From: Unio delphinus
Lineage: Eukaryota > Mollusca > Bivalvia > Unionida > Unionidae
Assembly: GCA_029339505.1 (NCBI GenBank)
Contig: JAQISU010000115.1
Location: 7,992,001 to 8,056,000 of the forward strand
Direction of reading: 5' to 3'
DNA length: 64,000 nt
The position numbers were made by a program, and so were the translations under genes. Below the pieces are notes generated by a model. That model saw nothing but the letters and a program-made list of their open reading frames with translations. It did not search any database and was not told where the DNA came from. This document shows, in pieces, positions 1-7,934 of this stretch; positions within the stretch are counted from its first letter, which is position 1; each line of letters starts with the position of its first letter.

Positions 1-165
1 TTTGCGTTGTCGTATCGTCCTCGTCCACCCTGGGTAAATTTACCGATTATTCTTCTTCCGAGATCTTTTGCTTGTTCTCTTTTACTTTCAAATAACTTCT
101 TAGATCAATTTATGATTTCTTCTTCACTGAAATCTGGAAACTGTTTTCGTAGTTCGTTGATTATT

Positions 166-1623
166 CTATCTAGATTGGGTTGTGGTAGCCAAACTTCTTT
201 CTGAGCTCGATAGCATATAAGCCTCGGAAACAATCAACGATATTAGCATACCACAATCAATCATATATCTCAATAGCACTATTGGCATCCAGTGTTTTTC
301 AGATAGGTGTCTACCGAGCCAAACATAACTACACGGATGTAATCCTGACGCTAATTCAAATGATATCACACGAGCGAATCCGGTTAAATCAAAATCAGGC
401 AATGGTCCATTAATCGCAACACGAGTCATTTCATGCGTGGGGTGTCCAAATCGTTTGAAGTACTCAGCGCATTCCCCATATCCGAGAAAACTTCCGGGAT
501 AACACGCGGCTATATCAATTGAAATCATACTATCACGTGAGTATTTCGTATTCCACATTCCTCCATGACCAAATTCGACGCAACTCAATTTAACATCCTC
601 GAGAAAATCACTTCGTGTTGGACGCCATGAGTTTTTTTCTCTTGCGAAGTGAGCTACCACTGATGGAATAGTAAAACTATCCGTGAGTAGTTTTTCATGG
701 GAATTCTCCGGTGAAAAATCACTAGCGATTTTTCTCATTCTGTTATCTAATTCTTCAATGCGATATAATTCACCATTTGGTTTTACAAATTGATCGAATT
801 CTTCATCACTTCTAAGTAACCACACTGACACAGGATCATCCTTACACAACGCATGAATAGCATCAAATAATCTCTCTTCATAGAAAACATCCCCGACGAA
901 CTCCTTTGGGATATATTTCACGGTTCGTTCTCGTAGAAATATTGTTACCGCAGGTGTCCACGCGTGTTTGTTATGATCAATAATCTGTATTGGGGCTCCT
1001 CGCGATTGATATTTCGGTTCGTATATTACTTCTCCGGTTATTGTTGTTACTGATATTGGGAATTTTAATGATGCTTCTAATTTAGCTATATCAGAAATCC
1101 TTGCACCGTGCTGTTTTACCGTTAATTCCCACTCGGTTATTTTTTTTCGTCTTAGATCAGTTAGTTTATTCCCCCGGGACGCATTTGTGAAGTGTTCTAT
1201 TATTCGTTCTGCTACACAATTAAGCCCTGACGAATATTTGATAGGAGCTAGTTTTGCGATATCGGGTTTATCATTTAACGGATATATCCCATAAACCATT
1301 GCTGTTACCGGATAAGATCTTTCGTAGCATGGCTTATCGATTCCGGTTAGAATTCCTGGTTTGGAATCTCTACTCACAATGACAGCTTTTTTATTCTTGA
1401 GGATTGGTTCAAATTTATCCCTAATAATCCATTTGCCATCGACTTCGATAATGAATTTGATTCGGAAAAAATGCCGTTTTTCCCCAACACGTGAAATTAT
1501 CACTGCTGCCTTTTCATCATTCATATTAGCGTCAACAACACCATCAATTCGAAATGTTGACCAACAATAAGATGCTCCATCACGCTTGAATTTATTAAAA
1601 CAGTCTCTGATTTTACTAATCAT
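166..1623 (-). pseudogene. Protein-primed family B DNA polymerase, N-terminal half, frameshifted
   Basis: Replicative polymerase of the viral element. The open frame of 485 residues covers the exonuclease-side half and reaches polymerase motif A, seen as SIDIAACYPGSF with the metal-binding Asp at residue 370 (codon at 514-516). The frame ends at 166 with an unrelated tail. A different minus-strand frame from about 225 to 1 has matching charged composition and includes RRIIGKFTQGG, but it also holds a TGA at 105-107. I read this as a frameshift near 200-225 plus a nonsense codon. Motifs B and C lie off the left edge. The ATG at 1621-1623 may not be the true start: the same frame stays open upstream as far as the A-rich tract near 1710, and the repeat ORF at 1655-2185 is probably the real N-terminus. 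Assignment to the Polinton/adintovirus polymerase group is from recognition of the fold signature. Confidence 0.8.
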
Positions 1624-1654
1624 GGCTTTATCAAGAGTTGTATTCTTTGGTGTA

Positions 1655-2185
1655 TTAGAAACTATATCGAGATTGAATTGAGCATCTTTCCAGGGTAAAT
1701 TGGACGTTTTTTTTTGGTTTATCGAGATTAAATCTAGGATTGATTTTCAATAATCTCTTAAACTCTTTCATGTTTCCGTCTATTGGACGTTTTTTGGGTT
1801 TATCGAGATTAAATCTAGGATTGATTTTGTTACGTTTTTTGGGTTTATCGAGATTAAATCTAGGATTGATTTTTAATAATCTCTTAAACTCTTTCATGTT
1901 TCCGTCTATTGGACGTTTCTTGGGTTTATCGAGATTAAATCTAGGATTGATTTTCAATAATCTCTTAAACTCTTTCATGTTTCCGTCTCTTGGACGTTTG
2001 TTACGTTTTTTGGGTCTATCGAGATTAAATCTAGGATTGATTTTTAATAATCTCTTAAACTCTTTCATGTTTCCGTCTATTGGACGTTTTTTGGGTCTAT
2101 CGATATTAAATCTAGGATTGATTTTTAATAATCTCTTAAACTCCTTATCAGCATTTTTCGAAGGCGTTCTCCCTAATTCCCTCAT
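1655..2185 (-). CDS. Repeat-built N-terminal region, probably of the viral polymerase
   Basis: A basic ORF that reads out of the window-left polymerase direction and is built almost wholly of a 27-residue unit containing KINPRFNLDKPKKRPIDG. I start it at the ATG at 2183-2185 (MRELGRTPSK) because the upstream 17 codons look like untranslated leader. It stops at 1655, 32 bp before the polymerase ATG. The polymerase frame, read upstream of its ATG, contains QFNLD, which matches the repeat unit, so the two frames were probably one gene. The switch falls in a run of nine T on the plus strand at 1707-1715, where other copies have six T followed by GGG. This is an inference; the ORF could also be a separate small basic protein. 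Confidence 0.6.
   Translation of the reverse strand: MRELGRTPSKNADKEFKRLLKINPRFNIDRPKKRPIDGNMKEFKRLLKINPRFNLDRPKKRNKRPRDGNMKEFKRLLKINPRFNLDKPKKRPIDGNMKEFKRLLKINPRFNLDKPKKRNKINPRFNLDKPKKRPIDGNMKEFKRLLKINPRFNLDKPKKNVQFTLERCSIQSRYSF
1709..2146 (-). repeat. In-frame 81-bp tandem repeat, about six copies
   Basis: Six copies of the INPRFNxD core are present. Four units are near 81 bp, one has a 9-bp insertion encoding KRN, and one is truncated. The array keeps frame for about 146 codons, so copy number changes were selected or very recent. Because each unit is AT-rich, the complementary strand also gives a false ORF (1740-2192) that should be ignored. Confidence 0.85.
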
Positions 2186-2227
2186 GCTATAATTAAAACA
2201 AGCATTTAAATGAAAGATTTTTATATA

Positions 2228-2437
2228 ATGAATCACTGCAAGTGGCTTATGATTGGATCAGTAACCCCGTGTAACAAATCATGCAGAAATGAGTTTTGTG
2301 GGTATCATATGCAAAGCTATCGTCGCGGAAGCCTTGGTCCGTTACCTTGTATTCTATGTGGAGTTGGGGTCAGGGGAAAATCTCAGTTGTGTCTAAATTG
2401 CGGTGGTAAGCGAAACGTTATTATGATAAAAGAATAA
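2228..2437 (+). CDS. Small Cys-rich (zinc-binding type) viral protein
   Basis: A 69-residue protein starting at ATG 2228 (MNHCKW); the six codons upstream are unlikely to be coding because TATATAA directly precedes this ATG. Cysteines are arranged as C-x10-C-x3-C-x4-C-x2-H in the first half and C-x2-C-x8-C-x2-C at the end (PCILCGVGVRGKSQLCLNC), so two metal-binding sites are likely. It is divergently transcribed from the polymerase (starts about 42 bp apart), giving a shared intergenic control region. The role is unknown; a regulatory or nucleic-acid binding role would be typical for such a fold but is only inferred. The reading probably shifts frame near 2405-2415, after NCGGKR, into the frame that continues to 2619. 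Confidence 0.65.
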   Translation: MNHCKWLMIGSVTPCNKSCRNEFCGYHMQSYRRGSLGPLPCILCGVGVRGKSQLCLNCGGKRNVIMIKE

Positions 2438-2619
2438 AAAATGGACAATCAATCAGAAATTATGACCCTGACGCTGACAAAGTCAGTATTCTTGACGCTG
2501 ACAAAGTCAGTATTCTTGACGCTGACAAAGTCAGTATCAAGGATAAAATCATAAGAACTCCTCAAGACTACATCGAAAGATTTATCATTAAACCAAACGA
2601 TGAATTAGACAAACAATAG
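2413..2619 (+). pseudogene. Out-of-frame C-terminal extension of the Cys-rich gene
   Basis: In the frame beginning at 2413 there is an open stretch reading through RYYDKRIKNG, three DADKVSIL repeats and KDKIIRTPQDYIERF to a TAG at 2617-2619. It has no ATG of its own and follows directly on the Cys-rich ORF, so I interpret it as the original C-terminus separated by a one-base indel near 2405-2415. The alternative is that it is a chance open frame; its balanced charged composition and in-frame repeats argue against that. Confidence 0.4.
2470..2538 (+). repeat. 24-bp tandem repeat, 2.9 copies
   Basis: Units start at 2470, 2494 and 2518 and are identical (gacgctgacaaagtcagta plus ttctt). Length is a multiple of three and encodes DADKVSIL in the frame that runs to 2619. 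Confidence 0.9.
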
Positions 2620-2633
2620 TATTATGTATACGA

Positions 2634-3128
2634 ATGAACCAAGAATTCAGACAACACCCTGTGATCACAAATTATGAAGCATCCAGTGATGGTGTTGTAA
2701 GAAACCGCAGACTGAAGAAACCAGTTGGTGTTGTGAATAATCAAGGGTACTTGGTGTTCACTGTTAAGGGAAAGAAAACTTATCTCAATCATCGTTTCGT
2801 ATTTGAATGTTTTTATGGATTGATCGAGGATGATTTTGTTATTGATCATATCGATTCTAATCCGAAAAACAATTCTTTATCAAATCTGCAGGCTATCACA
2901 CAAAGTGAGAATACCAAACGAGGAAAGACTGGCATTTGCTCAAAAAAAGCGAGACCTGTGAAATCTTTGAATACGATAACTAACGAAGAAAAAATATTTC
3001 AATCAATGAATGAAGCCGGTAGGCACTTCGATATTTGTAGAGCCTCAGTATGACATGTTGCAGAGGGGATTTATCGATCTGCGTTTTCAAAAAATCGCGG
3101 ACAGAAAATTAAATTTAGTTATGTCTAA
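2634..3128 (+). pseudogene. HNH homing-type endonuclease with one internal stop
   Basis: A free-standing HNH nuclease of the kind that nicks or cuts DNA next to its own gene. The first 139 codons show an NUMOD4-like start (ITNYEASSDGVVRN), then the HNH core with His53 in LNHRFV, His72 in VIDHIDSN and Asn80/Asn84 in NNSLSNLQ. The C-terminal half resembles a NUMOD1 DNA-binding repeat (FQSMNEAGRHFDICRASV). It is interrupted by TGA at 3051-3053; the same frame then continues for 24 more codons to TAA 3126-3128 with matching composition, so the stop is a nonsense mutation and not the natural end. It sits between the Cys-rich gene and the structural block, in the same direction. Such nucleases are common passengers in large DNA viruses. 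Confidence 0.75.
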
Positions 3129-3172
3129 TGCGTCATATTTTTCATTTAGAAATATATCATTATTATAGAATA

Positions 3173-3529
3173 ATGAATTCTGAAAACATGAATAGCATTT
3201 TATCCGAGATTTCAAAATTGAAAAGTTGGGATATTGAACTATCAGATGGGTTAAATCCTGATCAAATCATGTCTGATTTTCAGGATATAGAATACGGAGT
3301 TAGCACTAACAAGTATATGCTACCAAAGAAGTATGCGCTCATCAAGAGAATTCAGAATTCTATTCGGGACTCTCTCGCATTTTCCAGTGACGTAAGTGTG
3401 TTCGCTCCGTTGTATACCATCGTAGAACGAATACGAAAAAAATTGGGGTACGAATACGAATTGAAAAAGGAGGTTAATTCTAAAGTTAGAAACCTACGGG
3501 CGTTAATTCAAGAAAATGAACAATTTTGA
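3173..3529 (+). CDS. Unknown small viral protein, helical and charged
   Basis: An ORF of 118 codons from ATG 3173 (MNSENMNSILSEISKL). An earlier in-frame start at 3128 exists but adds a Tyr/His-rich leader next to AT-rich DNA, so I prefer 3173. The protein is mostly Lys, Arg, Glu and Leu with predicted long helices and no membrane segment or metal site. I do not recognise the family. It lies between the HNH gene and the first gene carrying the shared 33-bp leader, and is followed by about 296 bp with no gene other than a 14-codon ATG frame near 3706. Confidence 0.5.
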   Translation: MNSENMNSILSEISKLKSWDIELSDGLNPDQIMSDFQDIEYGVSTNKYMLPKKYALIKRIQNSIRDSLAFSSDVSVFAPLYTIVERIRKKLGYEYELKKEVNSKVRNLRALIQENEQF

Positions 3530-3795
3530 TTGACCAACCATTTATCATTATTTGATTGTGACCGTCCCTCATAGAGATTTTAATTTTTTTTTTAGCATTT
3601 TTTGGTTAAAACTGTTGAAATCAGTGAATAAAAAATTGATGGCTGGTTCGGATTGATCAAAAATAGAATGGCAATAATGTCAGTAATTAATTATTTATAT
3701 ACAATTATGTCACTTTCGCCATCGATGAACGAAGCTGTCTCACAGTGAAATAACGCTTCTACGGTGGTGTTAGGTCGGATTGAAAAATTGTTTTG

Positions 3796-3828
3796 CAATT
3801 GAAAAATTGTTTCTGATTTCAAATAATG
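3796..3828 (+). promoter_or_regulatory. 33-bp conserved leader/promoter block, copy 1
   Basis: An exact 33-bp match to 4890-4922; in both places the last three bases are the ATG of the following gene. It begins with the small inverted repeat CAATT-GAAA-AATTG and ends TTTCAAATAATG. A related half copy (ttgaaaaattgtttt) lies just upstream at 3780-3794. Position and identity suggest a viral late promoter or 5' leader. Confidence 0.65.
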
Positions 3829-4857
3829 GTCAATGAAGCATTAACAACCCGATTGGCTCGTGAACGACTGGATGCAATTAAGAGATTTGTACCAATTCGC
3901 GACTCTGTACGGAATAAACTGCAACAACGACAGAGTTTACAAACTGATTTTGCTGTGGGGTCTGAAGAATTGTTTAAACCAGTAACCACAGCAACGAAAC
4001 AGATAGTGTCAACAATCTCTGAAGAAGGAAAAAAACAAGAAGAGTCTTTTCTTCCTGTGTTAGAAAAAATAGCAAAAAGAACTAAACAAACAAAAAAATC
4101 ATTGAAAACACTTCCTCAGGATATATCAACCGCTTCAGAACAACAACGAGAACTTCAAGAAGATATCCCCCCACCCGAATTTCAAGAAGAAGGGGAGGAT
4201 ACTACTAGTGGACGAGTTGCATTCAATGAAAAACTTCTTCCCGGTATATTAGATGAATTGAGAAATAAAAAATTTGATTCTATGGAAGAATTAGCCAAAT
4301 TTGTCACTAGGAGTTTTCATCAGAGAAGAAAATATATTCAAGGTGATTATAATCTTCCCCCTAAAAAAGATTGGTATAGGGGGTTATATCGTATACTATC
4401 AGGTTCCTCTCAAGCAAAAGGAGATGATAAAACATTTCAGGAATATATGGCAGCAATAAAAAAAGCTGAATCATCTATAGGGGAGCAATCGGATACCGGA
4501 TTTCTTAGACTACCAGAACAATCAAAATTTATTGATATAACACAATCCCCCCAACCGATGAAAATAACGAGAGAAGCTGATCATGAAAAAGGTGCAACCG
4601 GTATCACTGATAAAACCAAAGGATTTTCAGGCAGTGGTTTAGTTGGAAACTCTTCGGGTTTCTGTCCTGGTAGTGTTCTCAGTGATATATCACGATTAGA
4701 AGTTCTTGTAGGAGGAATCCGAGCTGGAAACAACTCACCGGAAATAATTAATGAAGCATCTGATATCTGTAGACGTTTATTTCAAGGCGGTATCATAGAT
4801 ATCAGCGCATATCGAGATTTCATTGGCGAGTTAGTGGAGGATTATCACAGTGATTAA
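3826..4857 (+). CDS. Probable virion structural protein, 343 aa, unknown family
   Basis: First gene of the morphogenesis block. The 343-residue product is charged and largely helical in its first 140 residues (repeated Lys/Glu/Gln with TATKQIVSTISEEGKKQEES), has a proline/acid linker near 115-130 (DIPPPEFQEEGEDTT), a more compact middle part (KKDWYRGLYRILSGSSQ near 180-200) and a Ser/Gly-rich C-terminal third. No Walker A motif, so it is not the packaging ATPase. The start is fixed by the conserved 33-bp leader that ends on this ATG. The gene is followed 62 bp later by the next one, which has the same leader. It could be a scaffold, a cement or a tail-like protein; I cannot decide. Confidence 0.6.
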   Translation: MVNEALTTRLARERLDAIKRFVPIRDSVRNKLQQRQSLQTDFAVGSEELFKPVTTATKQIVSTISEEGKKQEESFLPVLEKIAKRTKQTKKSLKTLPQDISTASEQQRELQEDIPPPEFQEEGEDTTSGRVAFNEKLLPGILDELRNKKFDSMEELAKFVTRSFHQRRKYIQGDYNLPPKKDWYRGLYRILSGSSQAKGDDKTFQEYMAAIKKAESSIGEQSDTGFLRLPEQSKFIDITQSPQPMKITREADHEKGATGITDKTKGFSGSGLVGNSSGFCPGSVLSDISRLEVLVGGIRAGNNSPEIINEASDICRRLFQGGIIDISAYRDFIGELVEDYHSD

Positions 4858-4889
4858 TCACCGGGACTGAATAAAAACGCTAGCGTTTC

Positions 4890-4922
4890 CAATTGAAAAA
4901 TTGTTTCTGATTTCAAATAATG
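4890..4922 (+). promoter_or_regulatory. 33-bp conserved leader/promoter block, copy 2
   Basis: Identical to 3796-3828 over 33 bp, again ending with the ATG of the downstream gene (4920). The bases immediately upstream differ (ttc versus ttg), so the identity stops sharply. A shorter relative (cacaattgaaaacgctagc) precedes the gene at 9524, and gctagcg is also found just 5' of this copy. Confidence 0.65.
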
Positions 4923-5393
4923 ATCATACACTACAATCATGATAAACCAACCCCCGTCTACGTAGTTAATTCACGGTTTCCGGTTTATAGAGCATACTAC
5001 GGAGATGGTTTAGGCAATACCATTGCAGGGTTATTTGCGAGAATGGCTCCAAAAGTGATGCCGTTGGCTAAACAACTAGGAATGAAAGCAATTGATGTTA
5101 TTCGTGATAAGGGTATTGGTGCTGTTGGAGATCTTGCTGGAAAAGCGTTTTCAACTGCGAAGAATAAAATAACATCATTAGTGAGACGAAAAAAGAAACC
5201 GGTACCATTGCCATCTACAGCGGAAATGCCTGCAAGTGTTAGTAGAATTATAAATAACGCAGTAGATGAAAAATTACCGTCGATGGTGACTCCCTTGATA
5301 AATCAAGGGGACCAAAATAACATGATAGCAAACATGATAGCAGGAAGTGGCTTTAAAAAAAACACGACGATGAAATGGAAAATCGCGATTTAG
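4920..5393 (+). CDS. Gly-rich/basic core-like small capsid protein
   Basis: A 157-residue protein starting on the conserved leader. The middle shows a Gly-rich amphipathic stretch YYGDGLGNTIAGLFARMAPK (residues about 22-42) followed by a helical region and a basic cluster LVRRKKKPVPLPST (about 88-101). That layout recalls adenovirus minor core/precursor proteins and equivalent small proteins of Polintons, which bind DNA or membranes and are matured by the viral protease. The GxG-containing segments MIAGSGFKK near the end could be cleavage sites, which is only a guess. It overlaps the capsid gene by 19 bp in another frame, typical for tightly packed viral genes. Confidence 0.55.
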   Translation: MIIHYNHDKPTPVYVVNSRFPVYRAYYGDGLGNTIAGLFARMAPKVMPLAKQLGMKAIDVIRDKGIGAVGDLAGKAFSTAKNKITSLVRRKKKPVPLPSTAEMPASVSRIINNAVDEKLPSMVTPLINQGDQNNMIANMIAGSGFKKNTTMKWKIAI

Positions 5394-6877
5394 ACTCTGA
5401 TAAAAAGAATAAAATGTTCAAAAGGTCACCTGATCCTGCATTTGATATGGATGCCCCAGTTCTCAAGAATGATTCTGTACGCGATTTTCAATTTTATTCT
5501 TATCACGCAGTACAACCAGATCTCCGATCGCGAATTGAACTTCAAGTTCATGATACCAGTAAATATTTTCTACCGTGTGAGGCATTTATTGAAGTAGAAG
5601 GAGAACTTGTAGCAAATGTTGCAGCTGATACCCCATATGACAATAATGCAAATGTCCGAGTTGGTTTTGTTAATAACGGCATAATGGCGTTATTTGAAAG
5701 CGCTAGATATCTCATTGATGGAAAAGAAATTGAATCCATTGACCGTGAAGTTGATGTGGCCACAACAATCATAGGGTTAGCGAGATATTCTGATGATTAT
5801 ACAAGATCAGCGGGTCCATCTATGATGTTTGCAAAGGATACCTCTGATAACGCTGATCACCTTCAATTCATTAAAGTGTTAACAGCAAGAGATAATGCAG
5901 AAGCCGATCAACAGGAAGCAGCTAATCCAGAACGTCGAACTAGACCCGGAGCTGCGTTTGATATTCTCGGAGGCGTTAATGGTAATCTCAATTTAGGATT
6001 TGCAACACGTGTAGCAGCGTTGCATGGGCAGCGTCGACGATTTTCATGTGCGATTCCACTGCATCATATATTTGGATTCTGTAGAAACGTCCGAAAAGTT
6101 ATTTATGGAGCTAAACACACAGTAGCGCTTGTACGAAAGGGTACTGATGATGATGCAATCTGGCGTAATGCTGGGGTTGCTCCCGGTAAAGTCATTTTAA
6201 CAAAACTATCATTGTGGATGCCAGTATTAACTCCATCAATCACCGAAGAACAACGACTACTATCATTTATGGACCAAGGAGGAAAGTCGTTGTTAAGTTG
6301 GTTATCAGTGACCACGGATATTAAACAAGACAGTGTTGATGGTACATTCACATGGCACCTGGCATCAAAACAAGGTGTTTCAGCTCCACGTCATATATTC
6401 GTAGCGTTACAGAATAATGCGCGAGTTGGTAATCAAGAACGAAGCCATATGATATTTGATCAGTTAGGTGTTAATGAAGTCTCGCTGAGAATAAACGGAC
6501 AGCAGGAACCATCCGAGGATATACAACTTGATTACGGTCAGAATCATATTGCACGCGTGTATCATAACCTGTTGTCATATATGTCACGTGATCTAAATGT
6601 GGATACTGGTTTGCAAATATCACAATTAGATTTCAAAAGCCTCTATCCGATTTATTACTTTTCGCTGGAACATCTTGATTTAACAAGACAATCTGTCGTT
6701 GATATACACTTTAGAGCCCGTGTAACCCATCCGACTGGTCCACCAGTTGGTAGGGTACCTCCTATCCTTATCCCGAATTATAGAGCGGTTGCTGTCATTC
6801 TTAGTGATAAATCAATGCTACTTGAAGGTGTTGGAGGAAGAATGAGAGTGGTAGATGCCCCAGTAGAAAACATGTAA
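5375..6877 (+). CDS. Candidate major capsid protein (double jelly-roll type)
   Basis: The largest intact viral ORF (500 residues), in the position expected for the hexon-like capsid protein: after a small core-like protein and before the hydrophobic protein and the protease. The sequence is rich in alternating beta-type segments, for example SRIELQVHDTSKYFLPC near 50-65, NNGIMALFESARYLIDGKEI near 105-125, and PLHHIFGFCRNVRKVIYG near 228-245. No enzymatic motif is seen. Either ATG 5375 or the second Met at 5414 (MFKRSPDPAFD) could be the start; 5375 overlaps the previous stop by 19 bp, while 5414 lies 20 bp after it. The call as capsid depends on size, composition, synteny and my recollection of invertebrate Polinton-type relatives; a structure prediction would settle it. 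Confidence 0.65.
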   Translation: MENRDLDSDKKNKMFKRSPDPAFDMDAPVLKNDSVRDFQFYSYHAVQPDLRSRIELQVHDTSKYFLPCEAFIEVEGELVANVAADTPYDNNANVRVGFVNNGIMALFESARYLIDGKEIESIDREVDVATTIIGLARYSDDYTRSAGPSMMFAKDTSDNADHLQFIKVLTARDNAEADQQEAANPERRTRPGAAFDILGGVNGNLNLGFATRVAALHGQRRRFSCAIPLHHIFGFCRNVRKVIYGAKHTVALVRKGTDDDAIWRNAGVAPGKVILTKLSLWMPVLTPSITEEQRLLSFMDQGGKSLLSWLSVTTDIKQDSVDGTFTWHLASKQGVSAPRHIFVALQNNARVGNQERSHMIFDQLGVNEVSLRINGQQEPSEDIQLDYGQNHIARVYHNLLSYMSRDLNVDTGLQISQLDFKSLYPIYYFSLEHLDLTRQSVVDIHFRARVTHPTGPPVGRVPPILIPNYRAVAVILSDKSMLLEGVGGRMRVVDAPVENM

Positions 6878-6898
6878 ACGATTTAGAATCAATCAATT

Positions 6899-7303
6899 AT
6901 GTATAACATGTCATATAGTGTTATTAGTGTTGCGTTAACTCCCGGTCAATTAAAAAAATTGCAATCGGAATCAGCTAAAAAATGTGGAAACACAATCACG
7001 TTGAAACCCAACCAAATGACTGGTGGTGCAAATAAACTATCGCTGACAACTCGTCAAATAAAACATTTCAATGATGCACTTGCAGCCAAAAAAGGTGTTC
7101 AGATTACTCTTTCTGCGGATGCTATCAAAAATATGATTAAAACAGGCGGTATATTACCATTGTTAGCTGCAATACCAGCATTGATTTCAGCAGCAGCCCC
7201 AGCGGTGGCTAAAGCAGCGGCGTTAGGAGCCGTTGGTACTGCAGCAGGAATGGCACTAAAGAAAGCAGCTGGGAAAGGATATAAAAAAAGGGAAAGGGTC
7301 TAA
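6899..7303 (+). CDS. Hydrophobic pVI/pX-like minor virion protein, C-terminus frameshifted
   Basis: A 134-residue protein with two similar N-terminal modules (LTPGQLKKL...NTITLKPNQM and LTTRQIKHF...VQITLSADAI), then a hydrophobic Ala-rich segment GGILPLLAAIPALISAAAPA (about residues 82-101) and a second Ala/Gly helix. This pattern is like adenovirus pVI/pX-type membrane-active or core proteins. It ends RERV at 7303, but one base earlier, in the A7 run at 7282-7288, a shift would open a frame that continues through three 15-residue Gly-Lys repeats (GKGLRLPGTPYSWYS) to a TAA at 7414-7416, just 11 bp before the protease ATG. I think the longer form is the original C-terminus. Confidence 0.6.
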   Translation: MYNMSYSVISVALTPGQLKKLQSESAKKCGNTITLKPNQMTGGANKLSLTTRQIKHFNDALAAKKGVQITLSADAIKNMIKTGGILPLLAAIPALISAAAPAVAKAAALGAVGTAAGMALKKAAGKGYKKRERV

Positions 7304-7406
7304 GACTACCAGGAACCCCGTATTCGTGGTACAGCGGAAAGGGTCTAAGACTACCAGGAACCCCGTATTCGTGGTACAGCGGAAAGGGTCTAAGACTACC
7401 AGGAAC
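7291..7406 (+). repeat. 45-bp tandem repeat, 2.6 copies
   Basis: Perfect copies begin at 7291, 7336 and 7381 (ggaaagggtctaagactacc at each start). The 45-bp period preserves reading frame. The repeat lies at the end of the hydrophobic-protein gene and also extends the protease frame upstream as VVQRKGSKTTRN units, which are probably not translated. Confidence 0.95.
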
Positions 7407-7427
7407 GATTTATTAATTGAGGAACCT

Positions 7428-7910
7428 ATGGTTCCCAAATCTTCGATGGTTCCCATGTCCAATTTTGATTTACTCGATGCTGCTAAAAAACTCGCGATTA
7501 AAAACTTCAGAGGTGTCTTTATGAAAGATCAATTACCACATCAACCAAACAGCGTTGAAACCGGAATCATTAATTTAGATAACAGCACCGGACCCGGAAC
7601 TCACTGGGTTGCATACGCTATTGATCCACGTGGGATTGTCTATTTTGATTCATATGGATTAGCCCCACCAAAAGAGTTTATGCGTTATATAAAAACCCTT
7701 CCAATGAAGACTTGGTATTCTACGCTACCAACACAACAAATGAATGACCCACCAATATGTGGCAGCGAAGTATTAAATGTCATTAACGCTATTTCTAACT
7801 CCTTGAGTAATCCAAGCGGAAAACCACCACATATTGTCGTTAATGAATACACTAGTAATCGCTGGAGAAAATCGAAGATTTTTCAACGAAATCGTCAAAA
7901 ACGATTTTAG
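7428..7910 (+). CDS. Adenain-like viral cysteine protease
   Basis: Maturation protease that cleaves capsid precursors, of the adenovirus protease/ULP-like fold found in Polintons. The catalytic set is visible: His in GPGTHWVAYAID, Asp in IVYFDSYGL about 15 residues later, Gln in LPTQQMND, and Cys in PPICGSEV; counted from the Met at 7455 these are His50, Asp65, Gln94 or Gln95 and Cys102. About 160 residues from the ATG at 7428, somewhat shorter than adenain. I choose 7428 because the open frame further upstream is made of the 45-bp repeat; 7446 and 7455 are also possible starts. The gene follows the pVI-like gene and precedes the fibre-like gene, a usual neighbourhood for this enzyme. It appears intact. 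Confidence 0.85.
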   Translation: MVPKSSMVPMSNFDLLDAAKKLAIKNFRGVFMKDQLPHQPNSVETGIINLDNSTGPGTHWVAYAIDPRGIVYFDSYGLAPPKEFMRYIKTLPMKTWYSTLPTQQMNDPPICGSEVLNVINAISNSLSNPSGKPPHIVVNEYTSNRWRKSKIFQRNRQKRF

Positions 7911-7934
7911 AGAGAGAAAGAGTTTTACAATAAC

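Noticed and set aside
1740..2192. Plus-strand ORF of 150 codons with Leu/Phe-rich repeats
   Set aside because: It is the complement of the 81-bp repeat that encodes the basic minus-strand protein; hydrophobic composition arises from the antisense of Lys/Arg codons.
3826..4857. Considered as the missing packaging ATPase
   Set aside because: No Walker A or B motif can be found in the 343 residues.
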